DNA from: Orychophragmus violaceus
Taxonomy: Eukaryota > Streptophyta > Magnoliopsida > Brassicales > Brassicaceae
DNA length: 64,000 nt
Direction: 5' to 3'
NCBI GenBank assembly: GCA_030180135.1
Contig: CM058239.1
Location: 47,131,270 to 47,195,269 of the forward strand
In this document: in pieces, positions 56,558 through 64,000 of the stretch
How the letters are laid out: every line of letters begins with the position of its first letter
How positions within the stretch are numbered: the stretch's first letter is position 1
Made by a program: the position numbers and the translations under genes
The notes under the pieces: model-generated
Seen by the model: only the letters and a program-made list of their open reading frames with translations
Databases searched by the model: none
What the model was told of the DNA's origin: nothing

Positions 56558-58171
56558 ATGCAGACGCGTGAAACTAGAAGTAATCAGAACTTGAACCTCG
56601 TTAATCTCGGACTTGAAGAACTTGGACGTCTAGAGAGGACTAACAGAAGAGAAAGAAGAGCAAGGATGGTGGTACAGAAGGTAATCATAATGCATGATGC
56701 TCAAGGTACCCTGAGGGACCGAGATAACAATCCATACAATGCTGCTGGGCATAGGATTGATGCTGAAGGGAATGTAATCCCTGATCCTACCGAGCAACCG
56801 CAACAGGAGCAGAACCAAGGCCAAGGACAGAACCGAAATAGACAGATGATAGTCCATGAGAGGACTTTAGCTGACTACAACAAACCGGATGAGTTTCATA
56901 CAAACCTGTCAGCTCTTGTAATGCCTGGTTTTGAGAGGAATGATTTTGAGATCAAAACCATCTACTACTCGCTGATGAGACAGAATGCCTTCCATGGTCA
57001 TCCCACGGAGCAGCCTATGGATCACATTGATCAGTTTGAGGACATAATCACTGGCATGAAGTATGATGGAGTATGCCAGGATTATATGTTTCTCAAACTC
57101 TTTCCATATAGTCTCGCTGGAGACGCTGCTGCATGGCTGAAGCAACTGCCACCTGGGCAGTTTGATACTTGGGCAGCCCTGAAGAGTGAGTTCCTGCGTC
57201 ATTTCTACGATGATGCACGCTCTGATCAGTCCAGACAGGACATACTCACCTTTTCCCAAGGTCCGACTGAGCCTCTTAAGACTGCCTGGATGAGATTCAA
57301 GAAGTACCAGCGTGACTGCCCACACCATGGATTCACTGAGGTCACATTGCTAGGTATCTTCTTCAGAGGCATAGATCTTCCATATCAATCTGCGCTGGAT
57401 AACTCCAGCAATGCAAATTTTAACACCAGGACTCCTGCACAAGCTAAGCAGTTGATTGATAACTTAGTGATCAGCAACAGTTGCAAGACTATGGATGAGA
57501 GGAGAAAGAAATTTGGTGGAAGTGTAGAGAATTCGGAGATTGCTGATATTAGATCTAAGTTGGACATAGTTTGTAATCTCCTAGCTGGTAAGAAAGCTGT
57601 CCACTTTGCTCAAGATGTAGAGGTAATTCAGACTGAGGAGGACACTCAGGAAGAAGATGTGAATTACATTGGAGGATCTGGTTTCCAAGGTAACAGATTT
57701 GGTAATCAGCAGAGAAACAGGTTCTTCAATGGAGGACAGAAAAGTGCCTTCGCAGGCAATCAGAACTCAGCTAGTTTTGGACAGACTAGTGGTTTTCAAA
57801 AGCCCTTTGGACAAGGTACTCAGAGAACCTATGGATCTTCTTCTTATCAGACTCCTCCTGTAGCTACTGCTCATGAGAGTAAGTTGGAAGCAATGATGGA
57901 ACAGCTGCTGAAGAGTCAGACCAAGATTTCTGTGGACTGCAATAAGAAGCTGGATGCTGTCTATGAGGATCTCAATGGAAAGTTTGAGTCTCTGAACACT
58001 CATATGAAGCAGTTGGACACTCAGGTGAATCAGATTTCCAGCTCTATAAAGGGAAAAGGAGTGGCAGACACCCATATTAAGGCCTGGTCTGTGTACATTG
58101 ATGATGGATCTCACCTAGGTGAAGGATTTGAGCTAAGTACAGCTGAGTTGGTAGAAGAAGGTGAAATTTAG
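56558..58171 (+). CDS. Athila-type gag
   Basis: The intact ORF starts at ATG 56558 (MQTRETRSNQNLN). The frame is open a little further upstream, but only without an ATG and across a module. It encodes 537 residues. An Arg-rich N-terminus (RTNRRERRARM) is followed by the gag core (AAAWLKQLPP, FLRHFYDDAR, YQRDCPHHGF) at about residues 195-270. Then come a Gly/Asn/Gln/Phe-rich linker and a coiled coil (KLDAVYEDLNGKFESL) near 470-500. It ends at TAG, so protease is not fused in frame. No zinc knuckle. It probably still makes particles and could supply gag to the other Athila-like copy. Confidence 0.88.
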   Translation: MQTRETRSNQNLNLVNLGLEELGRLERTNRRERRARMVVQKVIIMHDAQGTLRDRDNNPYNAAGHRIDAEGNVIPDPTEQPQQEQNQGQGQNRNRQMIVHERTLADYNKPDEFHTNLSALVMPGFERNDFEIKTIYYSLMRQNAFHGHPTEQPMDHIDQFEDIITGMKYDGVCQDYMFLKLFPYSLAGDAAAWLKQLPPGQFDTWAALKSEFLRHFYDDARSDQSRQDILTFSQGPTEPLKTAWMRFKKYQRDCPHHGFTEVTLLGIFFRGIDLPYQSALDNSSNANFNTRTPAQAKQLIDNLVISNSCKTMDERRKKFGGSVENSEIADIRSKLDIVCNLLAGKKAVHFAQDVEVIQTEEDTQEEDVNYIGGSGFQGNRFGNQQRNRFFNGGQKSAFAGNQNSASFGQTSGFQKPFGQGTQRTYGSSSYQTPPVATAHESKLEAMMEQLLKSQTKISVDCNKKLDAVYEDLNGKFESLNTHMKQLDTQVNQISSSIKGKGVADTHIKAWSVYIDDGSHLGEGFELSTAELVEEGEI

Positions 58172-58216
58172 GATTTTGGAGAAAATCTCTCGGGTGGAAA
58201 CTGTGAAAACAGTGTT

Positions 58217-58251
58217 GCATCGATCGACACACCACTAGTGTCGGTCGATGC
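58217..58251 (+). repeat. Paired CGATCG module between gag and protease
   Basis: GCATCGATCGACAC, 7-bp spacer, GTGTCGGTCGATGC, followed by GGTCGTGAACGAAC. The asymmetric units are complementary to each other (GCAT with ATGC, ACAC with GTGT), leaving one G-T wobble. Confidence 0.88.
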
Positions 58252-58267
58252 AGGTCGTGAACGAACA

Positions 58268-58534
58268 GACTCGCCGAATGATGATGGCATTGATGCAGAT
58301 TTGGAGCTTGATCGCTTATTCCCTGGAGTTTCTGAGATTACTCAACAGGAGATTTATGCACAATTCATTAGATTATATCCCTCAGTGTCTGAAGTGATTA
58401 AGCAAGAGATTGAAGAGCTTAAGAAGTTGGAAGAGATTGGTGAAGAGTTGGAAGAAATTCCATCATCTGATGATCCACCTTATCACCCATGTGTGCAGAG
58501 GTACTTGAATAAGATGTTGCCTTTGGATGAATAG
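58268..58534 (+). CDS. Short acidic ORF between gag and protease
   Basis: The frame starts within the module and ends at TAG 58532-58534. It is Glu/Asp/Leu-rich (EELKKLEEIGEELEEI) and ends YHPCVQRYLNKMLPLDE. The protease ORF opens 12 bp later in the same frame. It is probably the linker region of one ancestral gag-protease polyprotein, now separated by a stop. Confidence 0.5.
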   Translation, partial: DSPNDDGIDADLELDRLFPGVSEITQQEIYAQFIRLYPSVSEVIKQEIEELKKLEEIGEELEEIPSSDDPPYHPCVQRYLNKMLPLDE

Positions 58535-58546
58535 CTGAAAGATTGG

Positions 58547-59206
58547 ATGATTGTGGTTCCTCAACAGATAAGCGATGTGCTGTTAACCAAGGTTCCAAAG
58601 AAGCTGCCTGACCCTGGTGTCTTTGTGCTTAACTGTTCTATCTTTGAGGATGGTTTTAGGCGTTCTCTGTGTGATCTGGGAGCTGCTGGAAGTCTTATGC
58701 CATATTCTGTGGCAGAGAAGCTGGGTATGCTGGATTTTTCGCCTACTAGGACCTCTCTTGTCCTAGCTGATCAGTCTATAAGAGTTCCAGAAGGACTCCT
58801 TGAGGACATCCCGGTGAGAGTTGGAAACTACTTGGTTCCAACAGACTTCTTAGTGCTGAAGTATGACAGTGATCCTAATGATGCGTTGATACTTGGGAGA
58901 CCATTTTTGGCTACAGCGGGAGCAGTACTAGATGTTAGACACAGTCTGATAGATCTCCATCTGGGAGATGAGCCGCTGCACTTTGAGATGGACAAGCTGC
59001 GCAAGCCACTGATAGATGGGCAGACCTTCACCATTATGGATGGAGATGATAAGCAGCCATGTGATACTGTGATTTTGGATCCTGGAGAGCAGTTCACTCC
59101 TTCTTTTCTTGGACAAGTTCATTCTGATACAGCTTACTCTCCGCCTTGGATGAGGAGACTTGCACAAAGACAATCAAAGTCTCTGTCAGGATCTCCAGCA
59201 TGCTGA
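58547..59206 (+). CDS. Retropepsin-like aspartic protease
   Basis: This ORF of 219 residues has the catalytic signature LCDLGAAGSLMP (DLG in place of the retroviral DTG, normal for Athila) and the hydrophobic ALILGRPFLATAGA near residue 105. Both active-site Asp and the Gly of the second motif are present, so the enzyme may be active. Start ATG 58547 lies after an in-frame stop at 58534. It would cleave gag in particles. The downstream RT expected in an autonomous Athila is absent. It ends shortly before the conserved AAGCGCTGAGTGGG block. Confidence 0.85.
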   Translation: MIVVPQQISDVLLTKVPKKLPDPGVFVLNCSIFEDGFRRSLCDLGAAGSLMPYSVAEKLGMLDFSPTRTSLVLADQSIRVPEGLLEDIPVRVGNYLVPTDFLVLKYDSDPNDALILGRPFLATAGAVLDVRHSLIDLHLGDEPLHFEMDKLRKPLIDGQTFTIMDGDDKQPCDTVILDPGEQFTPSFLGQVHSDTAYSPPWMRRLAQRQSKSLSGSPAC

Positions 59207-59239
59207 TCTTGTTCGTCCGGTCAAGCTAATGACCTTAAA

Positions 59240-59264
59240 CAAGCGCTGAGTGGGAGGCAACCCA
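59240..59264 (+). other. Conserved Athila block AAGCGCTGAGTGGGAGGCAA
   Basis: Counterpart of 15386-15410, in the same relative position after the gag/protease region. Confidence 0.6.
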
Positions 59265-59373
59265 CTGTTAGATTTAAGTGTTTTTCTTTCTTATTTTTGG
59301 TGTTTTTCTTAGGATTTCACGTTTTTGTTTGTTTTTGCTAAGTTTCAGATACAGAACTCGAGTCTGGAGATGT

Positions 59374-60046
59374 GTGACGATCGATGCACTTGTGCACCGG
59401 TCGTTGCAAGGAGACTACGACGAAGAGAGGTGATCGCATTGTGATGATCGTTGCAGACCTGTGCAACGGTCGTTGCAATTGGTTCAATTGCAAAATTAAG
59501 GTACGTGCGCTAAACCAGAATCAATCTGATTCAACCAGCAACGATCGTTGCTCATCTGCAATGGTCGTTGCACCCACGATCGAGGTAAGTTGCCTTAAAC
59601 CCTTCTTTTCTCTTTTCTTCTCCATTCTCACTGACCGTACAAACCGAAAACCTCATTCGCCTAAATCTCTCATTTCTTCGTCATTTTCTTCGATTCTAAG
59701 TGCTATTCTCTCGATTTTACACTCTTAATCCATTCCTATAACCCATATATCGCGAATACAAGGTAATGTGTCTCAATTTCATGATTTTCGGATTCATTTT
59801 TAGGGTTTAGAATTTGAGAATTTTTGGATTGAAATTGATGATTGCATGCTAAATTAGACTAAATTTAGGATGGTTGGTGATGATTTTAGGCTGTTAGTGA
59901 TAATGTGGAACGAATTTAGAACGATTTTAGGGATTTTGTTGACGGCTGAAATCGATGCAACGGTCGTTGCTTTGCGATTTTGGGGATTTGTTCGATAATG
60001 CGAAATCGCCTTGCAACGATCGATGCCTTTATGCAACGGTCGTTGC
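59374..60046 (+). repeat. Module cluster in the spacer replacing pol
   Basis: Pairs lie at 59374-59407 (6 bp), 59441-59476 (8 bp), 59538-59571 (6 bp) and 60013-60046 (6 bp). A single unit lies at 59957-59970. The GCAACG half-site dominates here, unlike GTGTCG in the gag-only element. The surrounding 0.9 kb is non-coding. Confidence 0.85.
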
Positions 60047-60100
60047 TTCCCGATTTCACAGAGAGATTGCCGAGACTTATTAGTGTTTAAATTTATTCTT

Positions 60101-61614
60101 ATGCAGATGGCAACTCGCAGACAACCCCGCAAGCGCCGAGCCACAGCAGCAACAACCACACGACAGTACATTCCACCACCAGGGTGGTTCCATAGAGAAT
60201 CACAGCCACCTGAGCCTTATGTGAGAGTTGGTCCAGCAGTAGCACTGCCTTGGCCCCGAGCAGATGAGACACCGATCCCGACAGCCAGAGACTGGCCACG
60301 GAACATTGCTGAGTTCCTTAAGACTGCTGAGTTTACAGAGAGGCCACTGCTTAACCAGTGGGATGATTTTGACACGCTGCTATACAACGGTTGGTGTGGG
60401 ATGACTATTAAACCAACCAAGTTTGCAGACTACTCTACCTGTAAGAGTCTGGGGATAGAAGAGCAGGTACTTGCAGTGTGCAGGGGCATTGGTCTAGGGA
60501 CAATGCCTATGCGTCCTTATGATTTGTATCCAGAGTTAGTCAGACAGCTGCTAGCCACTTGCAGAGTGGTTTACCCGGATCCAGACAGCAGGAGTGCTAC
60601 ATGAGGTATCTTTACCTTCATGAGTTTAGGAGTCAGGTATCGGATTCCTTTACTAGATATCTGCAGGATCTATGGTTTCAGCACTGAGCCGAGACGCATT
60701 GGCATGCCACTTGAGTGGGATCCAGAGGAGGCTCGGTCATTCTGGGAGTGTATTGGCAGTGGCCGATACAACTCGAGGACTACACCGGTGAAGCAGGTTA
60801 GGCATCCTGTTCTGAGATATGTCTTGCGTATCTTGTGTTGGAGTTTGATGTGCAAGTATGAGGCCAACAAGATGCGCAAGTATGAGATGGAGATGTTGTT
60901 CATCGGGCTGAGGGATCAGTTTGAGGGTTCTGGTGTTAGAGATCCCACTAAGGGTCTCAACTTGGGAGCTGTTTTCACTCAGCACTTATGCGATCTGCAG
61001 TTGAAGCCATTTGATGGTGTTCTTACTGAGACAGTGGAGAGCCTGCTTACTCCCATCTTCTTGCACTGCGGGATCCCCTAGAGGGCACAGAGTGTAACAC
61101 AGCCAAGGAGTTCCTTGATTTCAGCTACTTGCAGAGCGCTACCTGGCTCAAGGAGGGACGCATTTGGGTTTACTATGATCAGAGCTCTGGGAAGTGTGGT
61201 TTGGATCTTCCTGCTCCTGGATTGACACAGATTGATACGTTGGAGGCCCTGAGATTCCAGCCTCCTGAGACCGAGCAGCGCAGAGTCCCTTCTATGGCTC
61301 ATCCGCTGGGAGAGCCTTCCACACGAGCTTCATCTTCCTCTGCCCATGCGCCTGCTGCTGCCCCTGCTGACGATATTGGACCTTTCCCCGAGCCCACGAT
61401 GCCTTATGGTGATATGTCTGAGGCAGAGTGGAGAGAGCGTTCAGATGGTATTCTACGGGCCATCTGGAACTTCATGCGTACCTGCACTTGCAGGAGACAG
61501 CCACAGGTTCATCAGCCCGTCCCTACTACTCGACGTCAACAGCGTTCTCCTGCGGCCGCCAGTGACACTGAGCGCTATGGTGGGATAGATGATGATGAGA
61601 GCGAGATTGCGTAG
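60101..61614 (+). pseudogene. ATHILA ORF1-like protein gene (env position), two lesions
   Basis: ATG 60101 (or 60107) follows TTATTCTTATGCAG, which looks like a splice acceptor, as expected for a subgenomic mRNA. The start is basic (MATRRQPRKRR). The body has ADYSTCKSLGIEEQVL, LLDICRIYGFSTEP and a Lys/Arg-rich helix (KYEANKMRKYEMEM), as in the Pfam ATHILA ORF-1 family of unknown function. TGA at 60602-60604 interrupts it (probably Arg CGA to TGA). A one-base loss in a C-run near 61076 shifts the frame to the last part (61129-61614), which ends Asp/Glu-rich. No clear membrane segment, so an envelope role is not supported here. Confidence 0.75.
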
Positions 61615-61843
61615 TCTCCATTTTCAGACATTCGGTTCTGTATTATGTTATCTTTTCTTTTTCTTTGCACTTTTTCCTTTTGATTTTTAGGATGCTAATG
61701 TGGTTGGATGGTTGTGCTTGATTTGATACATCAGTTGCTTTGATTTTACTCTGTTTTCAGTGTTTTCAGCTTGCAGGATTCGAAATCTGACAATAACCAA
61801 TGGACTAACCTGCTAACTTGCTGACTGATCCGATAATCGCAGT

Positions 61844-61986
61844 GCGTCGATCGACACACCACTGTTTCGATCGTCACAACACGATCGAAATCGCATTGCA
61901 GCGATCGTTGCGGTCCTGAGCAACGATCGACCCACGACGAAAAATCGCACAGCAACGGTCGATGCACCTAGTGCAACGATCGATGC
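61844..61986 (+). repeat. Three CGATCG module pairs in the 3' spacer
   Basis: Pairs lie at 61844-61877, 61898-61933 and 61952-61986 with spacers 6, 8 and 7 bp. They come shortly before the internal purine tract. Confidence 0.85.
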
Positions 61987-62072
61987 CTGAGCGAGAGAGG
62001 TAAAAATCCGACAGAACTCAACCATTCCTTAAACAAATTTTTCTTTCTTTTTGCCAATCCTTCGCTTGACAC

Positions 62073-63029
62073 TACTGGGGACAGTGTGTCTTAAGTGTGG
62101 GGGAGCGCGAGGTTCTACTAACTTCTTTCTTTTGTTTTCTTAGAGTCAGTTAAATTTTTCAAAATTTGTTTTATTGAGTCAAAATCAGTTTAAGTAAGAA
62201 ACAATGATTTTTTAGAAGATTAGCAGCACTTGCAGGAACTTAAGTAACCATTGGGATGAAACTGCAGATTATCTCTGACTATTAGAAAACCCAGACATGA
62301 TCAACCTACTGAGAACACCCACATCGCTTCAGGTATCAGAGGATCCTTTTACTGACTTCAAACTTAATACTGACTTAGATTTCTCACCTAAGGGTTTGGT
62401 ATACTTTGTGTCGGATTCCCTTGTTAGTTCTGACACAGCCTGTAAACCTGTCCTATTTAGTTCCCTTCTCCCCTTCCAAAAAAAAAAAAAAAGATAATAA
62501 ACTGAGGATGAGTTAGTAACTCCGAAGTGGTCATGGGAGTGGTAGCTACAACTTTCATATCTTGTGCATCCATGGAATGTGTCCAAAGTACACCCCTTAA
62601 CGGGAAGAGCACTGATAAAAAAAAAATGATACCCAATGGGGAAAAATCAGAATGCTAAGGAAGGGAAAAGAGAAGAAAGGGACTAGAGAAAGATAGTATG
62701 GTGGTCTAGAGCTGATAAGGTAAGAGTCCATGTGTCTTTGATCGATACTCCTTAGGTGAGACCGCACTTAAATACTTGCAGAAGTCAGTAGGGAGAATTT
62801 GAATGCGTGAATGTGATTGTGGAGTTTACTTAGGACAATTGCTAAGTGTGGGGGAAGTATATGTTGGTCTTGATGTCTGCAGGTTGATTCTTTCATGTGG
62901 TTTACGAAGGGGAATCTGAGTGTTGCTGCTTCTAGGATGAAAAGAGTTTCTGAAGAGTTTTCAAACCTCTTCACCATGTTTTAGCTCTCTGTTTTGCTTG
63001 AGGGCAAGCAAAGGTTAAGTGTGGGGAGT
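62073..63029 (+). other. 3' untranslated region with purine tracts
   Basis: GGGGACAGTG ... AAGTGTGGGGGAGC near 62076-62106 and AAGTGTGGGGAGT ending at 63029 are polypurine-like. The zone is collinear with 15735-16673. No ORF. Confidence 0.65.
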
Positions 63030-64000
63030 TGATATATCATGGTTTTTACCGGTTTTATGCCATGATATAAGTATGTTTTAGAGTCTATTTGTGTTTCTTT
63101 AGAGTCTTTTGCAGGTTTTATTAGGTATACGCACGTTTGGAGCTAATGTGGTGATTATGGAGCTTATTGGAGTGATTTGGAGATTTGGTCCGAGAGAATG
63201 AACTCACTGTCCAATTTTGGGATCATGCGTCGATCGTTGCACACCTGCAACGGTCGACACACTAGCGAATGGGCCAGAATCTCGGCGGTTTATGAAGTTA
63301 TCAAATATTGCAGAAGAGCCCAGAAACTTCCAGATATTACACAGAAGCCCCAGACGTGATTAGCTATATATATTAGGATTTTGGTGTTTTATTTACTTAC
63401 GCTTTCATACTTAGAGCTAAGGGATTTTTAGAGCTTTTGGGGCTGATCTAATCATGTACTTCATCTATTTTGGAGAAGATTTCGAACCCCTTTATCTATT
63501 TAATTTCTTATATGCAATCTATTTATTCTATGATTTCTGTTTCATTAATCATGTCTGAGTAGATTCATAGTTAGGTTTAGGGTTTCTCAATAAGGATTTC
63601 ATGACTTGCTAGACTTGTTCAAATCAGTTAAGGATTCACATGAATAGAATGTTATTCGATCTAAATTGAGTTTAATGCTAGTTCTAACCTGATCAATTAG
63701 AAACTAGATCTTAGGTTGCTAAATACGACACGAAAGTGTGGTTTAGAATCTGAACTATTTAGGTTAAGCAATTGAACTTCTCGCAAAGGAATTTGGTTTA
63801 GTTTGATTGTGAACATATCGAACTTGAAATTAATGCTGGTTTAATTTGTTAGTAGTTGCAAAGGAATTTGGATTGCTGCACTTAGACTTAGAGAATTCTC
63901 GCAAAGGAATTTGGTTAATTCTATATCCGTGATTTGAGTTCTAGAACTATGCTTAATTAGATCCTGACTGATTGATTTGTCTGCTTGTCTGATTTCCTGA
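63030..64000 (+). repeat. 3' LTR of the second Athila-like element, cut by the window end
   Basis: It starts TGATATATCATGG at 63030 and carries the module pair 63227-63260. Window ends before the LTR ends. Confidence 0.9.

Larger units (their letters stand above)
55095..64000 (+). mobile_element. Athila-like element with gag, protease and ATHILA-ORF1-like gene, no RT/integrase; 3' end outside window
   Basis: The LTRs begin TGATATATCATGG as in the gag-only element, and the 5' LTR ends CCCTATCA before a tRNA-Asp primer site. By eye about eleven differences separate the visible 971 bp of the 3' LTR from the 5' LTR, so it is fairly young. The interior has gag (56558-58171), protease (58547-59206), a module-rich spacer, then an ATHILA-ORF1-like gene (60101-61614). 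The place where RT, RNase H and integrase should be (59207-60100) holds only 0.9 kb of non-coding DNA. Confidence 0.88.

Noticed and set aside
60101..61614. Viral-type envelope gene
   Set aside because: The position suits an env-like gene, but no signal peptide or membrane-spanning segment is visible; it matches the ATHILA ORF-1 family of unknown function instead.

Overview
This window looks like pericentromeric, heterochromatin-type DNA from a flowering plant, most likely a Brassicaceae species close to Arabidopsis. That placement is an inference from the transposon families (Tat and Athila gypsy elements, L1-type LINEs with DUF4283 ORF1, a MULE-like repeat region) and from fragments that resemble Arabidopsis FPP and MATH genes. 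Almost everything is nested retrotransposon. I see one intact host gene: an intronless PORR-domain protein, predicted to be organellar, at 31218-32441 (minus).

Left half. An old LINE (minus strand, 5' end near 26985) is broken into three blocks (8297-11703, 17836-19143, 25979-26985). An Athila-like gag-only element (11709-17830, target duplication CCCAT) and a Copia element (19149-25973, target duplication CCTTG) split it. Removing the Athila insertion plus one target-site copy restores the LINE endonuclease reading frame. The LINE 3' end is cut by a Tat-lineage gypsy element (1-8296). That element carries a decayed PR-RT-RH-aRH-INT pol on plus and a multi-exon antisense gene on minus.

Middle. 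A second, 5'-truncated LINE (27462-30427) lies next to the PORR gene. Upstream of the gene are a Harbinger-like non-autonomous element and a MULE-like segment. The segment holds fragments of two host genes (a MATH/TRAF-like exon and an FPP exon pair with its intron) plus scattered and tandem nonamers with consensus YAGTTGTAC.

Right half. A pol-less Tat derivative (36543-55094 and beyond) contains a 90-bp tandem array and many AGCTCGGAAATTCCGAGCT-type palindromes. A non-autonomous element with 3.4-3.5 kb LTRs and a four-zinc-knuckle gag (43344-53119) is inserted in its antisense gene. A second Athila-like element (55095 to the window end) is inserted in its 3' LTR. This one encodes gag, protease and an ATHILA-ORF1-like protein but no RT or integrase.

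Most interesting signal. A paired 14-bp quasi-palindrome (consensus roughly GYRWCGRTCGWYRC, spacer usually 7 bp, so a 20-22 bp repeat distance) occurs 26 times as pairs and 4 times singly. It is confined to the two Athila-like elements and the Copia element, in LTRs, leaders, spacers and even inside pol. It is absent, by eye, from the LINEs, both Tat elements, the long-LTR element and the host gene. The same module in two unrelated superfamilies is not explained by any feature I recognise.
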